This document shows positions 1 to 9,653 of a stretch of 64,000 bases of DNA, piece after piece. Every line of letters starts with the position of its first letter. Position 1 is the stretch's first letter. Under the pieces are notes generated by a model. The model did not search any database. It was not told the DNA's origin and worked only from the letters and a program-made list of their open reading frames with translations. A program made the position numbers and the translations under genes. Origin of the DNA: Bact-08 sp964533215 (lineage in GTDB: Bacteria; Bacteroidota; Bacteroidia; Bacteroidales; UBA932); the NCBI GenBank assembly GCA_964533215.1, contig CAZHLJ010000001.1, positions 62,001 to 126,000 of the forward strand, written 5' to 3'.

Positions 1-407
1 CCAAAAACTCAAAATATTATTACAACAATGCCGGTATGGTTGCTCTTAAAGAGAATAACCTTAAAGAGGCTATGGACATGTTCAAGAAGTCAGAACTTCC
101 AATTGCTAAACAGAACATCGCCATCATAGACATTCTGGAAGGCAGGTACAACGATGCTGTCAGCAAACTTGCCGGTACAGGTGACGATAACGAAGGTATT
201 GCTTACATCCTTACCAATCAGCTTGACAAAGCATTTAAGGTTATTACACACCCGTGTCCTCACGCTGCTTATATGCGCGCAGTTATCGCTGCCCGTCAGG
301 GTAACATGACTGAGGTTGCCAAACAACTTGACATCGTTTACCAGAAGAGTGAAGCTCTCAAACTTCGTTCACAGAAAGATATTGAGTTCGCAAAATTCCG
401 CGAATAA
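1..407 (+). CDS. C-terminal part of a TPR-like repeat protein (5' end outside window)
   Basis: The reading frame is open from base 3 to the TAA at 405-407, so the start lies left of the window. The visible 135 residues are short amphipathic helical pairs (the KENNLKEAMDMFKKSE, EGRYNDAVSKL and RQGNMTEVAKQLD segments) of the alternating type seen in tetratricopeptide repeats. No catalytic motif is visible. Such helical-repeat proteins often scaffold envelope complexes in Bacteroidetes, but the N-terminal part that would show a signal peptide or partner domain is missing, so no role is assigned. A strong intrinsic terminator follows 40 bases downstream. A methionine at base 36 is internal to the frame and need not be the start. 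Confidence 0.8.
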   Translation, partial: KNSKYYYNNAGMVALKENNLKEAMDMFKKSELPIAKQNIAIIDILEGRYNDAVSKLAGTGDDNEGIAYILTNQLDKAFKVITHPCPHAAYMRAVIAARQGNMTEVAKQLDIVYQKSEALKLRSQKDIEFAKFRE

Positions 408-446
408 ACCTCACTTGGGGACACACATTGTGTGAATCCAATGCTT

Positions 447-477
447 AAAAGGCGTCTGAAAAATCAGACGCCTTTTT
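447..477 (+). terminator. Rho-independent terminator
   Basis: A 13-bp stem (AAAAGGCGTCTGA at 447-459 and its exact complement at 464-476) with a 4-base loop is followed by a run of T. The A run on the 5' side makes it potentially bidirectional, serving both the repeat-protein gene on plus and the ECF sigma gene that ends at 499 on minus. Confidence 0.9.
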
Positions 478-498
478 GCATTATATATATAAACATGT

Positions 499-1026
499 TT
501 ACAGGGCCATATCTCTCAATTTGCAATAAGCTCTATGCATCTGTACTTTTACTGTATTTACAGATAGGTTCATCTCCTTTGCTACAGTAGCATAGTCCTT
601 TTCTTCCATATAAATCTTCATAAAAATCTGTGAACACTTTTTGGGCAATCTTTTTATTGCGTCATTAAGCGATTTCACCCTCTCAAAGAACTTAATATCT
701 ACCTCGATATCATATTCCTCATCTTCGAGCAATTTCTTAATCCTCGAGTCAGCATATTCAACGCTCCTGTCCATGTCAACCATAGACTGTTGTTTTGAAT
801 ATGTATTTCTATAATAATCCATTATTGAATTTCTTACTGATTTATATAAAAATAATTTTATGCGATATTCATCTTGCGGCAAATCAATCTCTTTCTCCCA
901 TAATTTAATAAAAAAAGTCTGTACTATATCTTCGGCAATGTCAAATCTACCAACACGACTCACTGCAAAACAAACAAGTACTTGATAATGTTTTTTAAAA
1001 ATATTTTCAAAGACTCTTCTCTGCAT
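499..1026 (-). CDS. ECF-type RNA polymerase sigma factor
   Basis: A 175-residue sigma-70 family protein with region 2 at about residues 5-75 (the FDIAEDIVQTFFIKLWE helix is characteristic) and region 4 at about 120-172 (LPKKCSQIFMKIYMEE followed by a helix-turn-helix around YATVAKEMNLSVNTVKVQMHR). It would direct RNA polymerase to a small regulon, held inactive by a membrane anti-sigma factor. The natural partner here is the FecR-like protein at 8245-9324. It lies 15 bases behind the PKD-like lipoprotein gene and looks like the last gene of that operon, whereas in most FecR-type loci the sigma gene comes first. Expression as part of its own target operon would give positive feedback; this is inference. 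Confidence 0.9.
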   Translation of the reverse strand: MQRRVFENIFKKHYQVLVCFAVSRVGRFDIAEDIVQTFFIKLWEKEIDLPQDEYRIKLFLYKSVRNSIMDYYRNTYSKQQSMVDMDRSVEYADSRIKKLLEDEEYDIEVDIKFFERVKSLNDAIKRLPKKCSQIFMKIYMEEKDYATVAKEMNLSVNTVKVQMHRAYCKLRDMAL

Positions 1027-1041
1027 TTTATGGTTTTTTAT

Positions 1042-2529
1042 TTACCACCATGGATTTGCATCGGCAGCTAGTATTGATATTGGTTTATGCATCACATTTT
1101 CATATATCGTCATCTTTTTGGAAACGATATTGATAATAACAAGAGAGCCTTTGTAACTATTTGTGCTGCCAGCATTATAAGTGGACACTACAAGTTCTGT
1201 TGCCTTTGCCGAGAGCTTCATGTCTGTAATAGCTCCAAGACTTGATGGTATGGCTGCAAATTCAGTCAATGCAGGAAGGAGATCAGGTGAAGAATATATC
1301 TTGCTCCCTATTGAAAAATACCATGAAGATGGAGAATATCCGTTCGGAGCGGGTAACACTCTTGTGTTTTCGTCTGCTCCGGCTATCTGTAACACGCATT
1401 CAGGAGTACGGGTCTGTATCTTGTCTGTGCCAATGCTGAATCTGTCAAAATGTATCCCTTGGGACGATGAAGATACTATCCTGAATGAAGGGGACTTTAT
1501 TGTGGAAGATGGTTCTACAATGTATCCAATTTTTCTGCTCTGAAAATCTGCGGAGTTATCAAATTCAGTAACCTGGTCCATAGAATATTTGTCACCAAAG
1601 ATACCTTGTGAAATATTGTCCTCTATCGGCTCAAGTTTGCATAATTTCTTTCCGATTTTGTCAAAAGCTATGGCGTATGTATTCATCGCATTAGGGGTTA
1701 CATTTGTAAAAAAGTAATCCTTCAGGTATTTTGCCGGTTTGTAAAGTACTCCACTTGTAAGAAATATGGTTTTCCCGCCACTTACAAATACAGTAGCACC
1801 GGAGCGGGATATGTAGAATTCATCCGGGTTCAGAGAATATCCTTTATCCTTATCCATGAAGTTATTTGAAGAGACCAGATAATTTGCCATAAAGGTAGCG
1901 TTCTCCGTCTGAATAAATGGATATTCACAATCTTTAGTAGTTACATAGATAGTCCAGAAATAATCACTCAACGATGAAATATAGCCAAACTTACCTTCCA
2001 GTTTAACCGGCTTACCTAACTTGTAACCGCTTATGGCATCTGTGTATATAAATTTTGCATCTGGCCTGGTTGTAGACAAATGGGCTATCTCCGAATTTTT
2101 ATCAGGCTTTTCGGTTAATACATACCAGCCAAAGCTGAATGGATTGGTGATATTTATCGAGAACGTCTTAAAATACTTCATCCCATTGCTCTTATCTGTA
2201 ACAATGTATAGACATGAAATTTTTCCAAAAGGCAATCTGCCTGAAACTTTATAATTCAGATCCTTTTCCCTACTCACCGTATCCTGCCCTATTTTCCATG
2301 CATACGCAAGTTTGGATGGTTCATTTGAAAGCTTCTGAGTCACCTGAGGTTTTATCTCAAGAATGTCATTATGCTCAGTTATATAAACACCCTCATTTTC
2401 ATTTATGGGTTTAAAACCCGAAATCTCGACATCGTTCAAAGTCTTATACTCATAGTTCCCTTCGTCTTTTATGCAAGATAGAGTAATTAAAGCGACGGAG
2501 AATATCAAAATAAACTTAAAAATTTTCAT
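1042..2529 (-). CDS. PKD-like family outer-membrane lipoprotein
   Basis: 495 residues with a lipoprotein signal (hydrophobic stretch ending LITLSC, Cys19). The beginning of the mature protein (IKDEGNYEYKTLNDVEISG) matches the N-terminus of Bacteroidetes PKD-like lipoproteins encoded with SusC/SusD and DUF4843 partners; a PKD-like beta-sandwich is expected at about residues 30-130, and the rest is beta-rich and propeller-like. It is probably surface exposed and assists ligand capture by the SusCD complex. Order on minus is SusC, SusD, DUF4843, this gene, with 23 bases between the DUF4843 stop and this ATG. The substrate cannot be read from the sequence. Confidence 0.8.
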   Translation of the reverse strand: MKIFKFILIFSVALITLSCIKDEGNYEYKTLNDVEISGFKPINENEGVYITEHNDILEIKPQVTQKLSNEPSKLAYAWKIGQDTVSREKDLNYKVSGRLPFGKISCLYIVTDKSNGMKYFKTFSINITNPFSFGWYVLTEKPDKNSEIAHLSTTRPDAKFIYTDAISGYKLGKPVKLEGKFGYISSLSDYFWTIYVTTKDCEYPFIQTENATFMANYLVSSNNFMDKDKGYSLNPDEFYISRSGATVFVSGGKTIFLTSGVLYKPAKYLKDYFFTNVTPNAMNTYAIAFDKIGKKLCKLEPIEDNISQGIFGDKYSMDQVTEFDNSADFQSRKIGYIVEPSSTIKSPSFRIVSSSSQGIHFDRFSIGTDKIQTRTPECVLQIAGADENTRVLPAPNGYSPSSWYFSIGSKIYSSPDLLPALTEFAAIPSSLGAITDMKLSAKATELVVSTYNAGSTNSYKGSLVIINIVSKKMTIYENVMHKPISILAADANPWW

Positions 2530-2552
2530 AACATTAAATAAGATTAAGGTAA

Positions 2553-3350
2553 TTAGGGTAATAAAATTCTTGGTTTGGTCTTGTCTCCATCGGGGTATAC
2601 TTCATTATCAATAAAGTATTGCTTAAGTTTCCGGATGAATATGTATGTTGATGGATACCAGCTTTCACTGGCATAATATGGCATGTTACCCCACCAAAGC
2701 CTTTGTCCCTTGCCAGGTCCTCCAATTGTCTCAATATTTGGATCTGCTCCATAATAATAGATCTCTTTCCATTTTACATAAACCTCTCTATAAAATGTCA
2801 GGCCAAAAACCTTTTTCCAAGTCTTATACCATGATGGAGGCTGAAGTATGTCAGAAAAAGACAACTTGATCGTAGTCAGAGGAATCTCTCCAAGTTTGAA
2901 GTCATTGTTCGGAAGTATCCTTAGAGTTATGCTCTTTGAAGATGTCTTTAATGATGGAGATCTTTTCAATTTAATATACAATGTATCAGACATACGTCCT
3001 TGCCTGAATATTGGCTTTTCTATCGTTGTCACATCCCAGTCTTCAGGTGCAGCCGTTGTCTTATCCTTAACAACCTCTACTTTATACGCTTTGTCCTGGT
3101 CGCTGGGGAAACCGGCAATATTCACAGGAATTTTATATGTATAGCTAGTTAGGGATGGATCCTCAAGAGAAAATGAGTATATAAGGCTGTCTACCCTTGT
3201 TGTCATAATTCTACCATAGTTATCAACTTGGAAAGGGATATCAAAATATATATATCTATCATCAGAATTAAAGCTAAGAGGTAAGTCTTCCTTACATGAG
3301 AATAAGGTTATCACAATTATAAGTGATATGTAATATTTAAGTCTTTTCAT
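2553..3350 (-). CDS. DUF4843 domain lipoprotein
   Basis: 265 residues with a signal ending in LFSCKED (lipidated Cys19). The mature part starts with a region resembling the DUF4843 family (FNSDDRYIYFDIPFQ, then SFSLEDPSLTSYTYKIPVNIAG), a beta-sandwich family almost always found downstream of SusD. The C-terminal half is rich in Trp and Tyr (WYKTWKKVFG, WWGNMPYY). It most likely acts as an accessory surface-glycan/peptide-binding lipoprotein of the SusCD system. The gene starts only 6 bases after the SusD stop, so it is co-transcribed. No enzymatic motif is visible. Confidence 0.8.
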   Translation of the reverse strand: MKRLKYYISLIIVITLFSCKEDLPLSFNSDDRYIYFDIPFQVDNYGRIMTTRVDSLIYSFSLEDPSLTSYTYKIPVNIAGFPSDQDKAYKVEVVKDKTTAAPEDWDVTTIEKPIFRQGRMSDTLYIKLKRSPSLKTSSKSITLRILPNNDFKLGEIPLTTIKLSFSDILQPPSWYKTWKKVFGLTFYREVYVKWKEIYYYGADPNIETIGGPGKGQRLWWGNMPYYASESWYPSTYIFIRKLKQYFIDNEVYPDGDKTKPRILLP

Positions 3351-3356
3351 AATTAT

Positions 3357-4889
3357 TTATGGTTTAGGATTATTTGAGAACTCATACTCATCATCAGGTA
3401 TAGGAAATACGAAGTTCGATATTTGTGGGGCAATTGTCACAGCGTTTTTCTCTTCAATAGGCAGAAATAGCCTTTTATAGTAATGGAACATTTGTCCTTC
3501 ACCAAAGAATTCCTTTCTCATTTCACGAGTAAGATACATTTGCATTTGTTCCGTAGATGCTCCTTTTTCCAAATCAGGCAAACCTCTGGTAGATCTTACA
3601 GCATTAAGATATTCCATAGATTTGTCGTTATCTGTCCCAATAAGACTCTCGCAGGCTATATAATAGATCTCGGACAATTTAATCAAAGGTATTTCCGGAT
3701 AATATGGTGGGTTCATATTTCCGCCTGCAACTGGTTTTTTCAACTTGTCAAAGTCAAAATATGAAGATGAGTTGGGGTTCACTATAAACCAATATTTCAG
3801 ACGGAAGTCCGTTCCTGCTCCATCCGGTTTTCTACCATAGACAAAGTTTACAATATTTGCATATTGTGTCTGGTTAATCCTGATTGACGAAGCTGCCGTA
3901 TTTGCAGTATATCCTACAAAATTGAACACGGGTCCGGTCATGTCATATAGGTCATTAACGTAGAGAGAGAACAACATTTCAGATGAATTTATGATATCTC
4001 TGAATGCAGATTGATTATTGTCATAAATATCTCTAGGAGTAAGTTCAAAAACCGGCGATGTACCTATCAATGTTGTCTTGCACTCTTCAATAATGCTCTT
4101 TGCCAAAGTGTAAGCTTTATCTTTCTTACCCTCCAGAAGTTCAAGCCTGCAAAGAATTGCACGGACAGCAAAGTAATTCATCCTGGAACCTCTTCTGTCA
4201 ATTACATTATTGTAATCCAATAAAGATCCATTCGCATTTCCTGTCCTCCCCAATGTTTTGATTGGGTCATTCTTGAATAACTCTAATGCTATATTGAGAT
4301 CCTTTCTTATACTCTCAAAAGTCTCTTTAACAGAGCTGAACTTTACCTGTTCAACATTAAACTTAGTTCTATATGGAATTGCGGGCTTGTCTAAATCTGC
4401 CGAAGACTGAATTACCGGACCGAATAATTTCAGAAGTTCAAAATGCATAAATCCTCTTAATGCATAAGCCTCTCCTTTAATCAGGTTTGAATTATTGATG
4501 CTGTCCTTGCTGTTGTTGAGCGACTCAATGATTTTGTTTGCTTTTGCGATACATTGGTAATATTTGCCCCAAATATTATTGACAGTAGAACGGACGGATA
4601 AATCACTATAGTTGTAATTTGCATACTTATAATATGAATAAGAGTTGTCCAGTCTGAAATCCCAATACTGAGCCATTACATCAAGAGTACCATAAGTCAG
4701 TTCTTTCCCATACATATCCGGTTGGGTAAGAGTGTTATAAATTCCCGCTAAAGCAGAATTATAACCTCTGACATTACTTAGTAACTGTTTATCTTCAACT
4801 TGACCCTTTGGTGTTATGTCAAGCCATTTATTACAGGCAGAGGTGGAGAGCAATATTAGAAGAAGAGATAATATATTAATTTTTTTCAT
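3357..4889 (-). CDS. SusD/RagB family nutrient-binding lipoprotein
   Basis: 510 residues, usual length for SusD homologues. The signal peptide ends LLSTSACNKW with lipidated Cys19, and the mature N-terminus (LDITPKGQVEDKQLLSN) is the typical SusD start. The N-terminal TPR-like helices are at about residues 60-250 (the GEAYALRGFMHFELLKLFG segment is a family hallmark), and the C-terminal part has the usual LSEIYYIACES and REMRKEFFGEGQMFHYYKR signatures. It sits as a lid on the SusC barrel at the cell surface. It follows SusC by 12 bases. Ligand specificity is not predictable here; no glycoside hydrolase or peptidase is encoded in this operon. Confidence 0.95.
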   Translation of the reverse strand: MKKINILSLLLILLSTSACNKWLDITPKGQVEDKQLLSNVRGYNSALAGIYNTLTQPDMYGKELTYGTLDVMAQYWDFRLDNSYSYYKYANYNYSDLSVRSTVNNIWGKYYQCIAKANKIIESLNNSKDSINNSNLIKGEAYALRGFMHFELLKLFGPVIQSSADLDKPAIPYRTKFNVEQVKFSSVKETFESIRKDLNIALELFKNDPIKTLGRTGNANGSLLDYNNVIDRRGSRMNYFAVRAILCRLELLEGKKDKAYTLAKSIIEECKTTLIGTSPVFELTPRDIYDNNQSAFRDIINSSEMLFSLYVNDLYDMTGPVFNFVGYTANTAASSIRINQTQYANIVNFVYGRKPDGAGTDFRLKYWFIVNPNSSSYFDFDKLKKPVAGGNMNPPYYPEIPLIKLSEIYYIACESLIGTDNDKSMEYLNAVRSTRGLPDLEKGASTEQMQMYLTREMRKEFFGEGQMFHYYKRLFLPIEEKNAVTIAPQISNFVFPIPDDEYEFSNNPKP

Positions 4890-4901
4890 GTCTTTAAATT
4901 C

Positions 4902-7900
4902 TTAAAATGAAACATTTACTCCAAATAAATAGCTACGTTGGAATGGATAGTCAAGACCTCTCTCTTGTTTTATAGTAGAGATGTACATCAAATCATTCGC
5001 GGAAAATGACAGTCTTAAGGTTTTCAGTCTTAGCAATTTTAATTTTTCCTTTGCGAATTCGTATGATAAAGACAAATTATTCATCTGAACCATATTCTCT
5101 CTCTGCACAAATCTTGTAGAGATAAAGGTTTGCTGGTAATCTTTAATATTTCTGTACAATGCATTCTGGCCTGGTTTCTTCCATCTGTCATTGAGAACTC
5201 TTCTGTCTGCATTATATCTTGGATCTGCCCCCTCTACCCTTGAAGCTAGAGTTTGGTTGTAATAATCAGAACCTACTCTGTATCTGAATGTTGCATTAAG
5301 ATTCCACCCCTTATAAAAGACGTTGGTTCCAAAAATTCCGAAAAATGTTGGTTCGGTATCTCCCGCTACTATTTTATCATTCGCATTCCATGTGTATGTA
5401 ACGGTTCCATCTTTCTTTAAAAACAGCTCCTTACCATTATACGGATCTATTCCTAAAGAAGGCACTGCTTTAATTGCAGACATTGACTCACCCTCTTCAT
5501 ATACATTTCCGGGAATAATCTTATTAGTATTATTGGAGTTATTAATGTTTTTCAGTTCATTGGAAATCTTAAGTATCTTGTTTTTGTTAGTAGCTCCCTG
5601 GAAGTTGACTGCCCATTCAAAATCTCTTTGGCTGTCTCTTATTATTACTGCATTTACATTCATTTCAAAACCTTCATTCCTTATCAAACCTAGGTTTGCA
5701 GTATAAGAATTTGATGGAATACCAACTGAAGGGGCAACAGTAATTGAGGCAAGCATACCTTCAGTTCTTTTTACGTAATAGTTAAAAGAAGCTCTGTATC
5801 TGTTTTTCCCCAATCCAATATCGAATCCAATATTTGATTGTTTCTGATTTTGCCATTTTAGATTAGGATTTCCATAACCCATAATGTTTGCTGCTATTAT
5901 AGTGTAATATAGCCTGTTGATGTCAAATGAATAAGAGGTCTTTGCCTGATAAGCGCTAAACTCCTGATTTCCGGTAATTCCATAAGAGTAGCGTAATTTT
6001 AACATATCAACTATTTTAAGATCCTTTATGAATTTTTCATTATGGATATTCCATCCTCCACCTAAACTCCAGAATGGTGCAAACCTTGTTTCTGAACCAA
6101 ATTGAGATGATCCATCATATCTGAATGAAAAATCGACAAATAATCTGTCATTGTATATGTAGTTAGCGTTACCAAAGAACCCGATAGACCGTACTGTGCT
6201 TTCACTGCTTGCAGCACGTGTGTTTTCTTTATATCTTATCGCAAAAGCGGGGTCTGAATATCTGTCGTCCGGAAATCCTGTGACAACATAACCATTTGAA
6301 TTACTGTTGTTGGAGCGTATTTCCGAGCCCAATCCGGCGTAAATCAAATGAACTTTATTGATATACTTGTTATAGTTAACAGTCATGTTCCCTTCCAGAT
6401 TAAGATAGTTTGCATTATTCATGCTTAGCTCTCCTCTTTTGTCGATAGGAAGAAACTCTCTTAATGAAGAGACTCCGTTGTCTTTCAAGGGTAAAACATA
6501 CTCAGACGAAAAAGGAGATTTGTATCTCTCGCCATTTGAATTTGATTTTTGAATACCAACCTGTCCTTTTAACCTAAGGCCTTGAATGATGTTCCAGTCG
6601 ACAGAGAATTGTTCATTGAACTCCTGAAGTTTTGTCAAATCTCTGTTGGGCAGGCTCGCATTATACAAAGGATTGGCAGAACCATCAGATAGCTGCGGAA
6701 TATAATCGCCATTATCATCCTTTGGAATCTCATACGGATTTAACCGCCCGTATGTGGAAAAAGAGCCATATGGGGAATTAAAGGAATTTACGTACGCGTA
6801 TGAAATGTAATTTCTTAAAGTTATTTTATTCTTTATCCTGTAAATAAGAGAAAAACCCAAAGAGATCCTGTCTCGTCCTGAGCCTTTCATTACACCCTGA
6901 CTTCCATTGTAGGCAGCATCCAATCCATATCTTACCTGATTTTCCACACCACCCTCGACAAACATCGAGTGAGCCTGCGAAAAAGCAGTCCTTACAGGCT
7001 GCGATAGCCAATATGTGTCAACACCTCTTAGAATATTCGAATATTTTTTATAGTACTGATCTTCCAGACTACGTTGTGTATAAGGATCGTTTGAAATGTA
7101 TAATCCTGCCGCTTTTTCATACTCCAGCTTTTCCGATGCATTCATAATATCATATGCCGATAGATCCACAAAAGCTATTGTAGGTTTGAAATCATATGTA
7201 ACCTTCAACTCTCCTGCGCTTGGAGCGATTGTCTCAATTACAATTACGCCATTGGAAGCACGTGAACCATATAGGATGGTAGCAGAAGCATCTTTCAGCA
7301 ATGTTACTGATTCAATCCTGTTTATATCCATATCGAATATCTTCTGCGCCGATACTTCAAATCCATCCAGAATAAATATCGGGGAGGTAGATCCATTCTG
7401 AAAACTACCTTTTCCACGTATTGTGAACTCCGGAATTTTATTTGGGTCTGTACCCATATTATTGTCCTCGGTAATCTTGAAGCCCGCATCCAATGATGAT
7501 ATCGTTGTAAAAATATTTCCTGTAGTGACTTTTCTCAGATCTTCCTTTGTTATGACTGTCGAAGTACCGGCAAATCCACTTTTTTTACGACTGAAGAATC
7601 CAGTGACAACCATATCTTTCGCAACAAATGCATCATTCTGAATCTCAACAACAAGTTTATCTGATGCAGCTGCTATTGTTTTGACCACCGTTTTCATTCC
7701 GACATATGAAAATTGCAGTTTTTCACCAGGAAAAAGTGAAATGACAAATTCTCCATTGTCGTCTGTCGTGACACCTTTGTTTGTACCTAAGACAGATACT
7801 GATGCACCAAAGATGGAAGATTTATCATCCATATCAATGACTTTTCCTCTTACGGTTATTTTATTCCGTTCTGTCTGTTGGATTTTTGCATCTTCCGTAA

Positions 7901-8222
7901 TAATAATGTTTGTCCCCTCTACCTTATATTTTAGGTTCGTCCCTGATAGTATCTTTGTAAGAGCTGTGTTAAGATCAATGTTTTTGATGCTAAGGCTTAC
8001 TCTTTTTGACAGGTCTTTAAGATTGTCAACATAAAAAATTCTAACTCCGCTATCTTTGGAAAGCTTGTTAATTGCTTCCGAGATCGTTAGATTTTTAAAA
8101 TCCACACTCACTTTCTTTTCCAGCATTTGTTGTCCAAACAGATTTATCTGCATACACAACAATAACATAGATAAAAAAGCAATCCTTGGCAGGTTTGTTT
8201 TCCTGAATGTTTGTTTACTCAT
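4902..8222 (-). CDS. SusC/RagA TonB-dependent transporter with STN domain
   Basis: 1106 residues from the ATG at 8222, the start I prefer because it gives a clean signal peptide (basic MSKQTFRKTN, then a hydrophobic stretch ending NLFGQ) and leaves 22 bases after the fecR stop; starts at 8252 and 8270 would overlap fecR. Order of domains: STN (secretin/TonB short N-terminal) at about 33-115, carboxypeptidase-regulatory-like beta-sandwich at about 125-205, TonB plug at about 215-335 (IESVTLLKDASATILYGSRASNGVIV segment), then the outer-membrane barrel to the C-terminal Phe. The STN domain is what passes the signal to a FecR-type anti-sigma, and one is encoded directly upstream. It imports an unknown ligand with SusD. 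Confidence 0.95.
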   Translation of the reverse strand: MSKQTFRKTNLPRIAFLSMLLLCMQINLFGQQMLEKKVSVDFKNLTISEAINKLSKDSGVRIFYVDNLKDLSKRVSLSIKNIDLNTALTKILSGTNLKYKVEGTNIIITEDAKIQQTERNKITVRGKVIDMDDKSSIFGASVSVLGTNKGVTTDDNGEFVISLFPGEKLQFSYVGMKTVVKTIAAASDKLVVEIQNDAFVAKDMVVTGFFSRKKSGFAGTSTVITKEDLRKVTTGNIFTTISSLDAGFKITEDNNMGTDPNKIPEFTIRGKGSFQNGSTSPIFILDGFEVSAQKIFDMDINRIESVTLLKDASATILYGSRASNGVIVIETIAPSAGELKVTYDFKPTIAFVDLSAYDIMNASEKLEYEKAAGLYISNDPYTQRSLEDQYYKKYSNILRGVDTYWLSQPVRTAFSQAHSMFVEGGVENQVRYGLDAAYNGSQGVMKGSGRDRISLGFSLIYRIKNKITLRNYISYAYVNSFNSPYGSFSTYGRLNPYEIPKDDNGDYIPQLSDGSANPLYNASLPNRDLTKLQEFNEQFSVDWNIIQGLRLKGQVGIQKSNSNGERYKSPFSSEYVLPLKDNGVSSLREFLPIDKRGELSMNNANYLNLEGNMTVNYNKYINKVHLIYAGLGSEIRSNNSNSNGYVVTGFPDDRYSDPAFAIRYKENTRAASSESTVRSIGFFGNANYIYNDRLFVDFSFRYDGSSQFGSETRFAPFWSLGGGWNIHNEKFIKDLKIVDMLKLRYSYGITGNQEFSAYQAKTSYSFDINRLYYTIIAANIMGYGNPNLKWQNQKQSNIGFDIGLGKNRYRASFNYYVKRTEGMLASITVAPSVGIPSNSYTANLGLIRNEGFEMNVNAVIIRDSQRDFEWAVNFQGATNKNKILKISNELKNINNSNNTNKIIPGNVYEEGESMSAIKAVPSLGIDPYNGKELFLKKDGTVTYTWNANDKIVAGDTEPTFFGIFGTNVFYKGWNLNATFRYRVGSDYYNQTLASRVEGADPRYNADRRVLNDRWKKPGQNALYRNIKDYQQTFISTRFVQRENMVQMNNLSLSYEFAKEKLKLLRLKTLRLSFSANDLMYISTIKQERGLDYPFQRSYLFGVNVSF

Positions 8223-8244
8223 AAGTTTTGTTTTGGTTTGAAAA

Positions 8245-9324
8245 TTATTCATATATAAGAACCTCCCCATTATTGGAAGTGTTCCTCCAATTCAGCTTGG
8301 CAGTCTTACATATTATTTCGATTATTACTTTAGGATCGTCACTTTTGCAAATCTCTCCCGATATTCTGATATCCTTCAAGGCATCTTCCTTAAACAAGAC
8401 ATTAACCCCATACCATCTATCCAAAGTCTTAGCAATATTGGATAGCGATGTTGACCTCAAGTATACCACATCATTGATCCAGGATGTTTGTTCATTAGGA
8501 TCAACCTCTGAAATATTGATTGCCCCTGATCTCTTTTCCAGGCTGAACTTATCATTGGGCTCTAGTATACGCAACTGATTATTTGCTTTTACCTCAACTG
8601 ACCCGGATACAAGTGTAACATCTGCCTTTTCTGAATTTCCCCAGTTGGAGATATTGAATTTCGTCCCCAAAACCTTTATCATCAACTCTGAATTCCTTAC
8701 AATAAATGGCTTCGACTTATCCTTGGTTACTATAAAATAGCCTTCTCCATAAAGCTCCACCTCCCTGTGGTCGCCCAAAAAATTGACAGGATAGATCATT
8801 TTACTGTCAGCATTCAGCCAGACAACGGTTCCATCACCCAGTTTTATGCGAGCCTTTTTCCCTTTAGGAACAACAATAGTATTCCAACGCATCTCCTCTT
8901 TTGTTTTAACAGTCGAAGAGTCTTGCGCAGCGTTGACATATTCAGAAACATTGACTTCAGCAATTTGCTTATTGCCCTTATTCCCTTTAATGTCGATAAT
9001 TGAATTATTGTGATCAATGATATGGACATCGCCATAATCTATTCTTTCTATTGATGCTTGATTATCAATAGCTTTTTCCGGGACAAATAGTGTAAGGAAG
9101 TAGAAAATCAAGAGTGTGGCTGCGATTGCAGCTATACTATAGGAGACAGTCCTTCTACTTATTATATTTGATTTCAGCTTAGTAGTCTCACTGCAGACTC
9201 TCTCCCACGCTTTTTCCGAATCAACCTTGTTAAAGTCCATTAACGATTTCTTAAAGACTGGGTCCTCAATTTCTTTAATAAAATCATTGATATCCTTCCT
9301 GTGCTTGTTTTTAATTTTATCCAT
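8245..9324 (-). CDS. FecR-type anti-sigma factor
   Basis: 359 residues. A cytoplasmic N-terminal part of about 60 residues is followed by one transmembrane helix at 60-81 (SYSIAAIAATLLIFYFLTLF), a periplasmic FecR domain at about 140-245 (KKARIKLGDGTVVWLNADSK, then YGEGYFIVTKD and FIVRNSELMIKVLGTKFNIS) and a C-terminal DUF4974 domain at about 290-357 that contacts the STN domain of the transporter. It should bind the ECF sigma factor encoded at 499-1026 and release it when the transporter is loaded. It is the first gene of the operon; a candidate -7 box (TAACTTTG) lies upstream at 9371-9378. Confidence 0.93.
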   Translation of the reverse strand: MDKIKNKHRKDINDFIKEIEDPVFKKSLMDFNKVDSEKAWERVCSETTKLKSNIISRRTVSYSIAAIAATLLIFYFLTLFVPEKAIDNQASIERIDYGDVHIIDHNNSIIDIKGNKGNKQIAEVNVSEYVNAAQDSSTVKTKEEMRWNTIVVPKGKKARIKLGDGTVVWLNADSKMIYPVNFLGDHREVELYGEGYFIVTKDKSKPFIVRNSELMIKVLGTKFNISNWGNSEKADVTLVSGSVEVKANNQLRILEPNDKFSLEKRSGAINISEVDPNEQTSWINDVVYLRSTSLSNIAKTLDRWYGVNVLFKEDALKDIRISGEICKSDDPKVIIEIICKTAKLNWRNTSNNGEVLIYE

Positions 9325-9653
9325 TAAATCCTATTTGCATATAAGACGTAAAAAATAAAATTTAGTATTACAAAGTTAAGTCTCTATTTCAATCATCAGA
9401 TGGAGGCTAGGAACTGATGGACCAAATTTTACCCTGGTATTTATTTTACGCTTGTTCGATGGTTTCATCGAAAAGTGGTTGATCAGCAGCCGAACAGAAT
9501 CAAAGATGAATATCCTCTGGGTAAGATAAGGATGTAAATGGAAAAATTGAAAACGCTGCAAATTATTCAAACGGAATCGTAAGTACAACAACCACTGTAA
9601 TTATTACCCCTTGTGATAGAAATTAATATTAACTTTATTCTAAAATAAGCAAT
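9325..9653. other. 329-bp intergenic region between divergent genes
   Basis: This is the only stretch above 300 bases without a gene. It holds the candidate fecR -7 box, a CATCAG/CTGATG inverted repeat, and near the right end TAACTTTA (9630-9637), a possible weak -7 element for the plus-strand gene at 9654. A minus-strand frame of 71 codons (9376-9591) has no start context or recognisable composition and I do not accept it as a gene. I see no tRNA, small RNA or mobile-element remnant. Confidence 0.5.
9371..9378 (-). promoter_or_regulatory. Candidate -7 box of the fecR-susCD operon
   Basis: On the minus strand the sequence reads TAACTTTG, fitting the Bacteroidetes -7 consensus TAnnTTTG, and would place the start of transcription about 40 bases before the fecR ATG. 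No TTTG is present at the usual distance upstream, so it may depend on another sigma factor or on an activator. A 6-bp inverted repeat (CATCAG 9394-9399, CTGATG 9414-9419) lies just upstream of it. Confidence 0.4.

Noticed and set aside
8223..8270. Longer SusC start at 8270
   Set aside because: It would overlap fecR by 26 bases and put 16 extra residues before a normal signal peptide.
9376..9591. 71-codon minus-strand frame in the intergenic gap
   Set aside because: No recognisable composition or family, and its 3' end reaches into the candidate -7 box of fecR (9371-9378).
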